Source of the DNA: Iris pallida | Lineage: Eukaryota > Streptophyta > Magnoliopsida > Asparagales > Iridaceae | Direction of reading: 5' to 3' | DNA length: 64,000 bases | NCBI GenBank assembly: GCA_029216955.1 | Contig: JANAVB010042220.1 | Coordinates: forward strand, 15,124,299 to 15,188,298 | Part shown: one piece after another, positions 12,514 through 24,938 of the stretch | How the letters are laid out: every line of letters begins with the position of its first letter | Numbering within the stretch: position 1 is the stretch's first letter | Position numbers and translations under genes: made by a program | Notes under the pieces: model-generated | The model's database searches: none | What the model saw: the letters and a program-made list of their open reading frames with translations, nothing else | Told to the model about the DNA's origin: nothing

Positions 12514-13259
12514 TGTTAAGATATCGAATGTCCGTCGATCAAATTAACTTACTGACAACTATATTGATTCGATATCTTTTATCCTTAAGTAGTACCGCAC
12601 AACTTTATTTGTCATGTCGAATATAATCCACCTGTAAGGTTTACATGACACCTGTAGGGTTTATATGACAATCCTTATGAGCTCCTTAAGGGGACATCAT
12701 CAACCCGATGTATCGGGACATGGATTCCATGTATAATCAACATCCTATCATACATACAATATTATTACCCAATTCATAGAGGTTGTTGATCCATAATGAA
12801 TCTCACTCTTTCATGAGTCAAAGTAATACACACTGCATATACCATGTCTATTATTATATCCAGATTAAGAGTACAAGCATCCATAATAACAAAGGTGTTT
12901 GTTCTCTTATGTAGTCAGTACAAAGAGAACAACCTCAAGTGGTCCTGTTCAATACACACAAAGTGTACTCGTATAAACCTATAGTCAAGATAGACTAATA
13001 CCAGATTATACTACAACCTTTCCAATAGATTGTCCAAGTCCACTAGGTTGTGAACTATTTATATACTCCATAGGGAACTGATAATATGATCTTCTGTGTG
13101 ACACCACACACCATATTATCTATAATATAGAATATCAGACATTTGCATTAACACTTGCAACAAATACAATATGCAAACATTTGCCCATATGATTTTCATT
13201 CAAAATTTAAGGAAATAAGGTTACTACAAAAGTGATGCTTTTAGTATATAACCCTAACA
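12514..13259. repeat. Possible 746-bp solo LTR
   Basis: Starts tgttaagatatcg and ends ataaccctaaca, giving TG..CA ends and a 5-bp terminal inverted repeat (tgtta/taaca). Flanking five bases are cccca and ccaag, which do not match, so there is no TSD support. The start includes half of an inverted repeat with 12-bp arms (aagatatcgaat near 12517 and attcgatatctt near 12567). The sequence is A/T-rich and noncoding. Confidence 0.35.
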
Positions 13260-14030
13260 CCAAGAAGGGTACTTGGACAGTTATATTTCCTGTTTCACGA
13301 ACAGATTTTTTTTTGATTTTGAGTTTGATTTTTCCAACTGGTTTAACCCACATCAACCGAAACTATTCAATGAGGATTTAAGGTGTTAGGGTTGTCTATG
13401 CGTAGGGTATGACAGATCGAAAATCGATTGAGCGGAGGTGGAGATATGTAGCGAGATAGAATGGTACTTGGGCGCTGGCGCTGCTATTGCTCTCTATTTT
13501 GGTACACGGCTTGGCCGTTGGCAAGCGGTGCTCCGGCGCGCAATACGGCTGTGCAGACGACTGGAGGTGATCGTGGGTGTTCGACGAGATTCCAGAGTCG
13601 AGAAGCTTGAGTACGAAGCGGCACAGAGCGAGCTTTTGGAAAAAAAAAGGTCTCGATGGTTGATATACCATTGTATTTATGGGTTGGTTTTTAAATCAAT
13701 TTATATCGATTTAAATCCAGGTTTTTTATGGTATTTGATTCGAAATAAAAGAGTTTGGATGTAGGATTAGATTGGAAAAGATTTGATCAAGATTTGAATG
13801 AGATTCAAATCTCCAACTTTTCATTTATGCAGCCTTGTTTTGCTCGAGATCATGAGTGTAGGAATAGTACAGTTTTCTCTTTTTCTTCTTCTTTATACTA
13901 ACTATATATTCATATAATTATATACACATATATATCTACATATACATATTATGTATATTCTAGTAAAAAAATACTACAAGCTAAGGTATTTCTAAAGTAA
14001 AAATACTAGTATAATGGCATGTAGTGTGTG

Positions 14031-14033
<3 letters not shown>
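13260..14033. other. Unassigned stretch before the LINE
   Basis: A locally GC-richer block (13430-13635) carries a 108-codon plus-strand frame (13438-13764) without recognisable features and overlapped by an equally long minus frame. The rest is A/T-rich. The end runs into a (TA)n tract. No gene is supported. Confidence 0.4.

Positions 14034-14070
<37 letters not shown>
14034..14070. repeat. (TA)n tract at the 5' edge of the LINE
   Basis: A TA run that meets LINE coding sequence directly at 14071. A matching TA tract abuts the LINE 3' end at about 17163-17207. Confidence 0.85.
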
Positions 14071-14071
<1 letters not shown>

Positions 14072-17000
14072 CCGTCTGGACAGAGCCCTCACCAACGCGC
14101 GCTGGCACGGTATGAGAATCAGCTCCATCCTGACCCACCTCAACTCTACCGAATCCGACCACGCCCCTATCCTGGTGGAAATCAAAAACAGATCCTACCC
14201 ATCTAAAAGGAACTTCCAATTCCTTGACCTTTGGACCGACCACCCGCAATTCTTGAGCATCGTGGCAGAGGCGTAGAATAGTCAGGACTCCCCTCATCCT
14301 CTCACTCGGGTCTGCAAGAAGCTCAAAGCCACCAGGAAAGCTCTTTCCAATTGGAGCAAACAAGCATTCGGGGACATCTTACAAGCGATACGCGTCGCAG
14401 AGGACGATGTCACCCGAGCTGAAGCTTTATTCCTCTCCGATCGATCCTCTACGGCGAGGAGAGCCTTGAACCTAACCAAGGCTATACTCAAATTCAGGCT
14501 CAAAGTTGAGACCGACTTCTGGAAGCAGAAAGCCAGACTGAAATGGAACAGCGACGGGGATAAAAACTCTAAATATTTCTATGCCTGCGTCAACGGCAAA
14601 AGAAACAAACTTTCGATTCATCATATCACCGACGAACAAGGCATCATCAGATCAGACCACAAGGGGATCCAAGAGGCGGCCGCAGATTTCTATACCAAAT
14701 TATTCTCCAAGGAGACGATCCTCAAAGACAACTCATTCCTTGACCAAATTCCCACCATCATTAACGACTCCGACAATGCTCTGCTGGAGCGCCCTCTATC
14801 CGAACAGGAAGTGAAAGACGCGGTTTGGGCTTTGAACGCACATAGCGCCCCCGGCCCGGATGGCTTTTCGGGTACTTTCTTTCGCACCTGCTGGGATATT
14901 ATCAAGCAGGACATCACCGCAGCGGCGATCGCCTTCCTCGAAGGAGCTCCTTACCCCAAAGCTATCTCCAGCGCCAATCTCATCCTTATCCCGAAAAAAG
15001 ATAACCCCAACTCCTTTCGCGACTTTCGACCCATCAGTCTTTGTACATTCACCAACAAAATTATCTCCAAGATAATCGCATCCAGAATGACCGAAACCCT
15101 CCCCAAAATCATCTCGGAAGAGCAAAGCGGATTCGTTCGCGGTAGAAACATCCAAGACAACATCATGCTGGCCCAGGAACTTATCACCTGCATACAATTT
15201 TCGGCAAGAGGGGGCAACATCACCATCAAAATTGACATAGAAAAAGCATACGACAGACTAGATTGGCAATTCATGATCTGGGTCTTCAGGGCATTCGAAT
15301 TCTCCGAGAATTGGACCAACATCGTGTGGAGGTCCATCAGCAACTCATGGTTCTCCACAGTCATCAACGGCCAATCTGAGAGATTTTTCAAATCTAGTCG
15401 AGGAGTCAGACTGGGCGATCCTCTATCGTCCACGATCTTCATCATTGCAGCCGACGTCCTGAGCAGAAACCTCAACAACATGGTTAACACCCCCAACTTC
15501 CAGCAATACCACACAGCCAGCGGTTGCCCCACCATCACCCACCTGGCTTTTGCCGACGATCTTCTCATCTTCTCATCCGGGGACGTCGGATCAATGGAGG
15601 TGGTCCACAACACCCTGGCGCGGTACTCCAGATGCTCCGACCAGAAGATCAACCTATCCAAGAGTGTCATCTACTCCCACCACAGCATCAAAATCGAGAA
15701 CGCGACCAGACTCACCAACCTCACCTCCATTGCGGTGGCTCATCCTCCCTTCAACTATCTCGGCTGCCCACTGGCGTACGGGAAATCTAACGCCAGCATC
15801 TTCGAGAACCTGATCACCAAAATCAGGAACAAGATCGAAGGATGGCATAACGCAACCCTATCCCCAGGCGGGAAAATAATCCTCATCAAACATGTGCTCA
15901 ACTCCGTCCCCATCCACACCCTAGCGGCCTGCTCTCCGACCAGAAAGGTTATCATGTTGAGCAAATCTTTTGCAACTTCTTCTGGGGGCACAACAAGGGG
16001 CTAGACAAACACTACTGGGCCAGCTGGGACACTATGGCATCCCCAACCGCGAACGGCGGGCTTGGATTCACCAAACTCGATCACATCGTCAAAGCTTTTT
16101 CAATAAAACTGTGGTAGAAATTACGCATCAGCAATAACCTGTGGACCAAGTTTATGAAGGCCAGGTACTTCAGACACATCCATCCAGCGACGGCCACAGC
16201 TAACAGCAGATCCTTCGCGGCTTGGCGTCGTATTTTACGTGGCCGGGAATTGGCCGAGCCCGCGATCAGACTCCAGCTGTGTACTGGCGATTCCAACCCC
16301 TTCCTGGAAAGGTGGATAGGTGACTGCCTTATCCCGAACATTATTGATTTCCCTAGAAATAGTAAAATCAAAGACCTGTGGAAACCCACCAATAACGATT
16401 GGAATTGGGACAGAATCCGAGACTGGTCTGGCAACGAAATTGTTGACAGCATTCGCCAGTACGGTCTTACCATCGGAACCGACGCTGACAAGCCGAGGTG
16501 GTCGCTAGCAGCTTCTGGCGCTTTCTCTGTACGATCGGCTAGACTCTCGATCCAAGATAACGGCCCTGACCTTTTCATTGTGCGTTATTGGCACTCTTGC
16601 ATCCCTAAGAAATGGTTATTTCTCCTGTGGAGAGTCATGAGAAAGAAACTTCCTACTGACGACACCCTTAACTCCATCGGTTTTAGCCTGGCGTCAGCTT
16701 GTAACTGTTGCATCGAGCGTCAGACGGAGACTAAAGACCACATCTTCAGGGAGGGAAGCCTCCCTGACAAAATCTGGAGCACCCTCAATCACAACCACAA
16801 CACCTCTCCAGACGACGGGCGCTTTTTCGATCTTCTGGCCCACTGGGGCGCCGCGTCCCACGGCCACCAGATCGTTACAGCGGCCGCCACCTGGGCTATT
16901 TGGAAAAATTGCAACAAAGAGAGATACGAGGGACACCAATACTCTGCCGATCAGCTGATCCGGGAAATTTACCGGCAATGTCGCAAACGGAGATCCCTTT

Positions 17001-17158
17001 GTTCCCACAGATCCCCGGCTTTCGGGCAACCGGTCTTCTCTTAGTTTTGGCGGCTGCATCCGGCCTTCTCCCCTGTCTTTCCTTTTTGGTATACTTTTGT
17101 CTTGTATACGTGTCAGGCTTCAGCTTTTTGAGCCTTGATTTTTAATAAAAGGGGGTTT

Positions 17159-17162
<4 letters not shown>
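14071..17162 (+). mobile_element. 5'-truncated L1-type LINE
   Basis: A non-LTR retrotransposon fragment. It begins inside the endonuclease domain (in-frame from 14073, with the C-terminal SDHAP motif), continues through reverse transcriptase and a C-terminal zinc-binding domain, and ends with a 3' UTR containing taataaa near 17144. ORF1 and most of the endonuclease are missing, as is usual for plant LINE copies truncated during target-primed reverse transcription. There is no poly(A) tail; the 3' end runs straight into (TA)n. Any target duplication would be hidden in the flanking TA tracts. The element is markedly GC-richer than the surrounding DNA. Confidence 0.9.
14073..17044 (+). pseudogene. 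LINE ORF2 remnant: endonuclease C-end, reverse transcriptase, zf-RVT
   Basis: The frame opens with endonuclease C-terminal residues (SDHAPILVEIK). It meets a stop at 14274-14276 and stays in the same frame into the long open stretch from 14466. Counting residues from the methionine at 14466, the reverse transcriptase shows HSAPGPDGF at about 126, FRPISLC at about 187, KIDIEKAYDRLDW at about 255 and the catalytic FADD at about 362-365. The usual RQGDPLSP is changed to RLGDPLSS. A frameshift near 15950 moves the reading to another frame, which has a stop at 16115-16117 and then runs to 17044. There the zinc-binding motif CNCC..E...H.F is seen at about 16700-16750. With one frameshift and two stops it is a dead copy. 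Confidence 0.9.

Positions 17163-17207
<45 letters not shown>
17163..17207. repeat. (TA)n tract at the 3' edge of the LINE
   Basis: About 45 bases of TA following ggtttcttta of the LINE 3' UTR. It could be LINE-derived tail, pre-existing target or both. Confidence 0.85.
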
Positions 17208-17212
<5 letters not shown>

Positions 17213-17665
17213 TTCTTTTCCTAATATATATATATCTATATATCAATAAGCATAATACTTGTATATCAAAGTACATATATACATGCCTTCGAAAGTTTTA
17301 TTAAAAAAATTCTAAAACTTAATAAATACCTTGTATAGTATTTTTAGGGAAAAATATTTGAAAGAAATATACTAAAAGCAAATTTATTTACAAGAAACAA
17401 TTGTATAACTTTTTGCTAGACTTATTAAAATAAATACAACAATGTCATGAACTTTTACAAAGAAAATTTATAAACATTATTTTTTTATTTTTTTTTGAAA
17501 TATACAGTACATATACTGATATAATTTATCTATGCATGTATATAATATAGCATTTAGCTTGCTACCAAAATCAATAAAAATTAAAAAGACCAATAACTTA
17601 AATTATACTTGTAATGTATTAAGTTAAATAATAAAAATAAAGTCTAAAATTTAGGAGAGTTTACA
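17208..17665 (-). repeat. LTR 5' end of a second Tekay-like element (minus orientation)
   Basis: On the minus strand a polypurine-type run and the phrase cgaggacgaaat precede an LTR start tgtaaactctcc at 17665. The same order (ttttgaggacaaaac, purine run, tgtaaacaccc) occurs at 23764 for the chromovirus. A/T-rich, noncoding. The outer boundary lies beyond the LINE or is lost. Confidence 0.45.
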
Positions 17666-18990
17666 TCCTACCCAATTTATATTAATTTCGTCCTCGAAAT
17701 TAAAAATAATCTTAATATCAAGAATGCTAGATTTTATATAAGGGAGAGTAGTACGACAAAGCGTAACTCGGTTTCCAAAAAGAAAGAAGGTGGTTATCAC
17801 ATGAATCCAAATTGTCGTCATATTCTACAAGATAGAGTTCTCTTGGGTCAAGGCCCTACCCAACTTATAGAAGTTGGCTAACCGTGAAAAATACCGTTAC
17901 AAGACTTCAGAGGAGAAAAATTTCTAAAGAGTGACACGAGAATTTTGGGCATTTCTGACCGTGGTCACGGATTCTAAGTGAGCCTAGATATTTTTATGTC
18001 GTTCTTGGTCGATAACAATATAAAGAAAAATTTACCGATTTAACATTGCTGGAATATAGTTATGCTTAAGCAAGACAGTAGGAATTGTATTTGGACGAAA
18101 TATAACTAAGACGAATGGTACAGAGGGATTTCATGTGGTAGGAGTCGTGTGTTCAATCTATATTGGATGGACAAATCTCATAGGATCAATCTAAACCATC
18201 CTCATTTGGTTAGGGTAACTTAGAATAGGTTCTAGCTCAAGTGGTTGGACTAATTGTCAACCTGGTTGGTTAGCTAGGTACCTTAAGCCCAAGAGTACGC
18301 TTTATGTGAATTTTGTTTTTAAGTGGCACATGGGAACTCCACTGAGTGGCACACTAGTAGCACGTGCGTAGTGGGTTTCGAGTGGATCATATCCATATAT
18401 TGGGTTGAGAGATTTGAGTCAAGGTTGGGCCCTTAACTTAAGTCAGAAAGTACATCGATATTACGGTAAGGGTTATATCTAGTCCTTTTTGACCCGAAAG
18501 TCGCATCATAAAAATAGAGTACAAGAAGACATGTTTGAGTGGGACATGATATGCCTAGATGAATGTGGGCTCGTCTAGGTGTCGTATATGAAATTTGTTG
18601 GAGGAAAAAGACTAATATTATGCTCCAAATTTCAAAGTTATGGTAGGAGTATCAATAGTGATACGGATAGAAGTGGACGTTGTGAACCCTTGGGTTATTT
18701 GCTCGATTGGAGGGAATGTGTCAAGTCGAAGTTTGTGCTTTGAATTTTGAACATTTTTTATTCTTCCTAGTTGGCGATGGATGCCATGATGACACACGTA
18801 CAGTAGAAAATTGAATGATTCACTCTTCTATAGCACCAGACGATTATTGATGGTGATACAAATTTGAAGGTACGTCATTCAAGGATCTCTAACTACCAAG
18901 TCATAAATCTCTATTCGTAATAAGTTTGCTTGACTATGGTCAATAGATTCCTAATTGTGTCAAAGGTAGTGCATATGGATTGTTGCTGAT
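17666..18990 (-). other. Noncoding 3' internal region of the second Tekay-like element
   Basis: The polypurine-type segment is at 17666-17675 and the ggacgaaat phrase at about 17685-17700 (both read on the minus strand). The remaining 1.3 kb has no open frame with recognisable chromovirus residues. It is probably a decayed 3' untranslated region, judged only by position. Confidence 0.3.
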
Positions 18991-18992
18991 AT

Positions 18993-19092
18993 TTCGATAC
19001 CGATACCGATAGTTCGATACCGATACCGATAGTTCGATACCAATACCGATAGTTCGATACCGATACCGATAGTTCGATACCGATACCACTAA
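18993..19092. repeat. Tandem repeat, 5 copies of a 20-bp GATACC unit
   Basis: ttcgataccgataccgatag repeats five times head to tail with very few changes, the last copy ending imperfectly. It heads a wider GATACC-rich field to about 19990. Confidence 0.9.
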
Positions 19093-19169
19093 GTCCAAAT
19101 GATTCCTCTTAAGCGTCGAGCATGTTATACACGGTTCAACTTGACGAGTCAGTAAATATATATATATAA

Positions 19170-19554
19170 TTCATAGTTTAAAGTATCGGCCGATACCGAT
19201 CCGATACGGTCGATACCGATACGGTTTGGCATGTTCCGATCCGATACCGACCGATACCAAATATTGACCGATACCGATATTGGGGGTCTTTGTTTCGGTC
19301 AATTCGGCAAAGAAAATTAAACATCATAGGAATAGTCCGATACCGATTCCGATACCGATATTGTGAACCTAGGTTGAAAGCATAATGAGGTTGTAAAAGC
19401 GTGCAAAAGAATCCGATACCACCGATAATTATTTGTTTCCCAATACCAAAAAATTCGATTCTTCGATCCGAAACTGCCGATACTACCGATATCGCCGATA
19501 CCAACACTCATACAAAAAGTCTGATACCGATTTCGATACCGATACTTTGAACCT

Positions 19555-19624
<70 letters not shown>

Positions 19625-19990
19625 CTAAAATTAACTAACTAACATTTACTAGTTAAATAGCATAATGCTAACTTGATAGTAATGAGAACAAAAGATTCTA
19701 TTAAAGACAAGCCCGATACTGATTCCGATACCGACACCGATCCGAAACTGCCGATACTACCGATATTGCCGATACCAATACTCATAGAAAAAGTCCGATA
19801 CCGATTCCGATACCGATACTTTGAACCTTTATATATTATATATATATATAAATAAAATTAACTAACATTTACTAGTTAAATAGCACAATGCTAACTTGAT
19901 AGTAATGAGAACAAAACATTCTATTAAAGACAAGCCCGATACCGATTACGATACCGATACCGATACCGATTCCGATACCGATACTTCGGT
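19170..19990. repeat. Degenerate GATACC field with a tandem duplication
   Basis: gataccgat and cgatacggt phrases dominate. Two copies of a unit of roughly 240-280 bp are recognisable (about 19470-19735 and 19745-19960). Each carries ctgccgatactaccgat, then aaagtc(c/t)gataccgat, tttgaacctt, a (TA)n run, and aattaactaacatttactag. The first copy's TA run (19556-19622) is much longer. A short third GATACC stretch closes the field at 19937-19985. Open frames here are repeat artefacts. Confidence 0.8.
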
Positions 19991-20370
19991 CCTAGCACTA
20001 TTGCTGCTACAATTTTTTTTCTTTCCAATTCCCTGACAACCCAACATTAAGACAAGCCCGACTCAACACCCTCAACCAACCCGACCCATCACAAAACCTA
20101 GCCTTATAACCTAACTCTCTCTCTTACCGCTCATTTCCTTACAGTCGCACAAAAAATCCAACCTAACCCTACGCTTCTTCTCCACCGCTCCCAGTAAACC
20201 CTAACCCTAATATTTTTATATAATTTCTAAATAAATAATACTATTAATAACGATAATACTAATAATAATAATAATACAAATGCATATGCATTTATATACA
20301 TATTATAAACAACACTCAAATATATTATATTGAAAATATGTATACAGATATACATATTATAAACAACACT
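19991..20370. other. Unassigned stretch
   Basis: Includes a short ccctaaccctaata at about 20200, not long enough to be a telomeric array, and an A/T-rich zone with two copies of tatacatattataaacaacactcaa. It may be the interior of the CACTA element ending at 21182 if that element begins at 19996. Confidence 0.35.
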
Positions 20371-21182
20371 CAACACCCTCCCACACCCCGTCGCCCCTCC
20401 CACCACCCGTCGCCCCCTCCAGCACCGCGCTGCCCCGCGCGCGCCACCCACGCCGCCCTCCGCTGCCCCGGAGCGCGCTGGCACCCGCCGCAGCCCAGCG
20501 CGCGGCCGCCGCAGCCCCGCGCTGCCCCGTACGCGCAACAGCCCGCCGCAGCCCCGCACAGCCCCGCACAGCCCTGCGCTGCCCCCCGCGTACGCGGCCC
20601 CATGACGCCCCCTGCGGCCCACGACACCCACGACCACAGAGAGAGAGAGTGAGTGAGAGAGATTACCTTTGGGAGAGAGAGAGAGGAGAGGTCGCCGATC
20701 ACCGCCGCGGGAGAGAGAGAGAGGAGAGTGAGGTCACCGACCGCCGCGGGAGAAAGAGAGAGAGAGAGGAAAGGAAATGAAATTTGGGGGGAATGAAAAG
20801 TTTTTCCGTCGTTTCAATTTAAGTCTGGGCTCTTTATTTAGCGACGGACTAGCGTCGGATTTTATCTGTCGCTATTCCGTCGCTCTGTTTGATACTTGCC
20901 GACGGACTATCCGTCGCTACGTAGTCGAAGAATTATTCCGTCACTTCTCCCAATAATTTCTGCCAAATAATCGACTGCATAGCGACGGCTGTGTATCCGT
21001 CGCTATGTCTCCGACGACCTAGCGACGGATGAGGGACCTTTTCTCCCCCTTAAAATGAAATAAAAAATGTATCGGCATGTCATCGGTACTTCGTCGGCTA
21101 TTTGCCGCAAATCCGTCGCTAACGCCGACGAAAATTTTTCGTCGCTAATGTGTCATCGCTAATTTACTGTATTTTGGTAGTG
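20371..21182 (-). mobile_element. Right terminus of a CACTA (En/Spm) transposon (CACTA2)
   Basis: Ends attttggtagtg at 21182, the reverse complement of the CACTA terminus CACTACCAAAAT. About 370 bp inside are packed with subterminal motifs such as tagcgacgga and ccgtcgcta. Inward lie GA-rich runs (20638-20770) and a GC-rich block (20371-20637), the same order as at the right end of the larger CACTA1 (49620-50233), including an aaatttggggg phrase. The following bases are tag (21183-21185). A possible left end, tag then CACTA at 19993-20000, would give a 1187-bp element, but it lacks the longer terminal repeat. Open frames in the GC block are compositional. Confidence 0.75.
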
Positions 21183-22633
21183 TAGGCGCTATAATAATGT
21201 TAGTAGCATTTTAATTAGAACAATTAATTATAATTGTTAGCTTAGTGGATATTAGGATTATCGTTGAGTTACGGATAACGTAGAGTTATTCTTATATTAA
21301 TAATTATAGGATTATTACCATAATTTCACTAAATATTAGTAATTGGTAAATTAGTTTCAAAATAAATAATTATATATCAAAATATACTTTAATATAGAAA
21401 ATAGTATTTTATAGGCCAAAAACTATATATTTATGTTTTTTCGATAAGAAGGTTTATTTTCGTAATTAACTATTATTTTTATTAATCAATTTTATGGTAT
21501 TAAAAACTAGATATATTAAAATCTTTTCTAATAAAACCGTAAGTTTTACTAAAATTATGTTTTCGTATTTATATTATTAAAATGGTTATTCTTTGTTAAA
21601 GGAAATAGTATTAGTAAATATTTCGTAAAATTTTATTTAAATAAATATTAAATTAGATTTTGAATATTTTTGAGTTTAAGCGATATTTTCTATTAAAATG
21701 ATTTACGATACCTTCTTGTCGTTACCTTCCACACCGAGGAAAATCCAAGGCAAGTTTCATATCATTCATGTCAATATTTTGCTTAATAATTAAATATGCT
21801 GGATCAGTAGAATCATGTATATTGTAGCGACATTGATTCACAATGGATTCCTCTCGGACTCAATATTGATTGATTGATTGATTGATTGACTCATTGACTC
21901 GGGGATTGATTGGGGGAGTAGTATAACATCTATGACCAAAGCCATTATTACCGAATATTGTCTCTCTTGCGCTAATCCCTACCGCACAGGGGGTTGAGCC
22001 GTGCCGTATAATATCATTTGGCCAAAATGCTAGTATACACATTACCTCTACCAGCCGGTCACAGATCTATTATATACTCACAAACATTATTAACTCATTG
22101 TAGATTGTATCATTGTAGCTTCTAAGATTATTACGTGCTTCTCGTTTTATTATTATCTAGAAAAATTATATAATGCTTTTAAACTGTCTTGCATCGTTTA
22201 TTATTATTTAGAATGTTAGATGTGGATATATATTCTTGCTCCCTTCCTGATTGGAGACCACCATTTTTAGGTGACTGCGAAGACGAAGATCTTGCTTTTA
22301 GTTCTTTCTACTGACCTGGTCCGAGGCCTGATGAGGTAGATGAATCTGACCAGGGAGCCCCAGATTATTAGTTGTGTCATCGGTTTAGTTTATTTTCTTT
22401 CCAGTTGTAATAAGAACCGTTGTAGTAACATAATGGTTGTCTGCTTTATTTTGTGTTATTTTCGTTCAGACTCTTAGTTACATTTTAGATTCAATAAAAT
22501 GTTATCTCTTCTCCGCTTTAGATATTATCTGCTTGTGTTATACCGCTTGATATAGCTTACTGCCGATGTCTCATAATGGTACAGACTGGGCATGATCCGA
22601 CTGGACCCAGTATATTGGGATCGGATCGTGACA
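21183..22633 (+). repeat. 3' part of a long C-type LTR (copy F)
   Basis: Ends ggatcggatcgtgaca at 22633, parallel to the end of solo LTR C. Near 22230-22380 it carries cctgattgg, a short acidic-codon-like stretch and gacctggtcc, similar to 55000-55120 of C. The 5' part is not recognised, perhaps displaced by CACTA2. Right flank is cacac; no left partner was found. Confidence 0.5.
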
Positions 22634-23764
22634 CACACCCATAACCCATTAATCACTTCGTATGATAGGATTTGAAAGAGCAGTGATAGACTTTAGAGTT
22701 TTATAAATAAAGAACGAGGAGAAGAAGGACCTAACAACTACCATTAACAGAGAAGGGTGCCAAATAGTGAGGAATGGACAGTTCAAACCGTGAGAGGCGA
22801 GTGAATACCTTGGTGCAGTATAGGAGGAAAAAGAGCTCGACATGTGCTCGTGGTGCTGGCCTCTGCTACAGTACCATATAATAGAAACTCTTTTTTCTCC
22901 AGAACGTACGATCTCAGTTAAATCGTGTGTCCCCTGCACATGATTTTTAGCCGGTCGTCAGTTCACTTTGGCCTCTTCGTGTGGATCTTGTCCGTACTAG
23001 CTTTGTCATCATTGACCCACATACACATCCCGTGCATTCCGTGCGCTCCAGAGCTCCACGAGACGGCCATGACGTCTTTCGATGCCCGCAAATCAACGTC
23101 TTGTTTCATCCACGACGTCGAAGGCGCCCCCGACGTCTTTATGACACCTACGATAGCCGATGTCACCAAGCCACCCATTTCATGTGTACGACTCCCTTAC
23201 GACGTCTTCTCAACGCCCTTACGGCATCACACGACAGGCCGCATGGTCGGCCGTCGTTTATACCCGTGGTAGAATGGTGCCGATCCTCGACTGCCCGTAC
23301 GATGCCCTATCAGTTGAGTTATCATGAATGGACGCACCATTCGTGGCACATGCAAGCTTAGATCATGAATTGGAATGAATTATGGTTAGACACAGGTGGG
23401 TTGGTTTATATTGGGTTGGGTTGATGTGATAATCAATGCTACACAGATGAGAATGTTGCTGATGTGGGCCAGAGAAAGGAAAATTTAGATTTGAATATAT
23501 CATGGGCCAACAAAAGGAGAGTTTGGTATATAAAAAAATATGGTTGCAATAAAATATTGTGGTAAGCAGGAACCCTTGCTCTGTTAGTAAAATTTGGAGA
23601 CGAATAAGTGTTAGGATTTGGTCAATACATAGTAACATAAACCCGCTTAAGCTATCTATTAACTCAATTCTATACTTGTCTAATTTACTAAGAAAATTTT
23701 AATTCTACAACTACAAAAATATAATATACTGATGATAATTGCTGGAAATGCGTGGGTGTTTACA
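22634..23764 (-). repeat. 3' LTR of the Tekay-like chromovirus (outer boundary unclear)
   Basis: On the minus strand the LTR starts tgtaaacacccacgc at 23764, directly after a purine-rich tract. The inner 1.1 kb is noncoding and carries three gacgtctt phrases between 23070 and 23210. I could not place the other LTR end, so 22634 is only the limit set by the neighbouring LTR. Confidence 0.5.
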
Positions 23765-24239
23765 TCCTTCCCTACATAGAATAGTTTTGTCCTCAAAATT
23801 TAAAATAATGGCATGAAAAGATTTACGAGAATTAAAATGTTACGAGTATCGAAATGCAGTACGTAAGTTTGTACCTGACTCCACAAGAAAAACGTTCTTG
23901 AATAGAATCCTCGTGCTTGCAAGTCGACTCGCCCGGTGAATGATTCTTCCATGCAACCCGGACTAGCCGAATAATCTATCCTATCAACACCTTATCACTG
24001 TGGTCGAGAATCTCAACTGGTTTCTCTCCATAAGATAGACTCGGCCCCACTATAATCTCTGAATGATCAAGCACGTGACTAGGGTCAGCTACATATTTCC
24101 TCAGCTGTGACACGTTGAATATGTCATGCACGCTTTCTAGGGACGGAGGCAATGCAAGTCTATAAGCCACTTCGCCAATACGTTCTAAGATATCAAACGG
24201 TCCGATATATCTCGGACTAAGCTTGCCTCTCACTCCAAA
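23765..24239 (-). pseudogene. Tekay-like chromovirus: integrase C-terminus and chromodomain
   Basis: This is the C-terminal end of pol whose main part lies at 59028-61870; solo LTR H separates the two. The frame from 24233 reads GKLSPRYIGPFDIL and VAYRLALPP, typical of the integrase GPY/F region, then VHDIFNVSQLRKY. After a stop and frameshift near 23970, a chromodomain tail (AWKNHSPGES, then EDSIQERF) runs to a stop near 23820. The tryptophan expected in the chromodomain ATWE motif is cysteine (STCK). A purine-rich tract precedes the LTR at 23764. The chromodomain would direct integration by reading histone marks in intact relatives. Confidence 0.85.
24235..24239. repeat. Target-site duplication of solo LTR H (left)
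   Basis: ccaaa here and at 59028-59032 flank solo LTR H exactly. Confidence 0.9.
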
Positions 24240-24645
24240 TGTAAACCCCTTGATTTTTCGGCTAATTTTTTTTTCACTTGTTCTTTATCTTTGCTTCTCT
24301 GTTATATTCTATACATATAATATTGACCTTAGATTTTTTTACTTTATACATCCAATAGAATAAATAACTGATTTTGTACATATATAGTAAATGTATATCT
24401 TAATATATAAAGAGGATTTAAAGTGACTAGATATAAAGGTTAAAATATTCTTCCTAAAAATATATTTTATTGTATATATTTAGTCTATATCTGTTTATAC
24501 AATATTTTTGATTTTTATTTTATAAATGAATGCATGTGATAAGAGAATTATGTATGTTTGGATTTAAATATATATAGATAAATTGAGCATATATAAATTA
24601 ATATAGAATGGATTTTTTTAGAAAACTATGTTTTAGTTATTTTAG

Positions 24646-24650
<5 letters not shown>

Positions 24651-24685
<35 letters not shown>

Positions 24686-24796
24686 TACTTTAAAATAGGT
24701 GTATGTTGTATATATATACATATTTTGGTAGGTATGCTGTTACGAACTATATTAAGATTTTACAAATAATTTTTATATTATTTTAGATTTTTAGAA

Positions 24797-24843
<47 letters not shown>

Positions 24844-24876
24844 ATTTTATATATATATATATATATATAAAATATA

Positions 24877-24938
<62 letters not shown>

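Noticed and set aside
13438..13764. 108-codon plus frame
   Set aside because: No recognisable domain, an equally open frame on the other strand, and compositional origin in a local GC-rich patch.
20190..20215. Telomere-like ccctaaccctaa
   Set aside because: Only about two units; chance or interstitial scrap, not an array.
20227..20702. Overlapping Ala/Arg/Pro/Gly-rich frames on both strands
   Set aside because: They arise from a GC-rich block that also occurs at the right end of CACTA1 as noncoding sequence.
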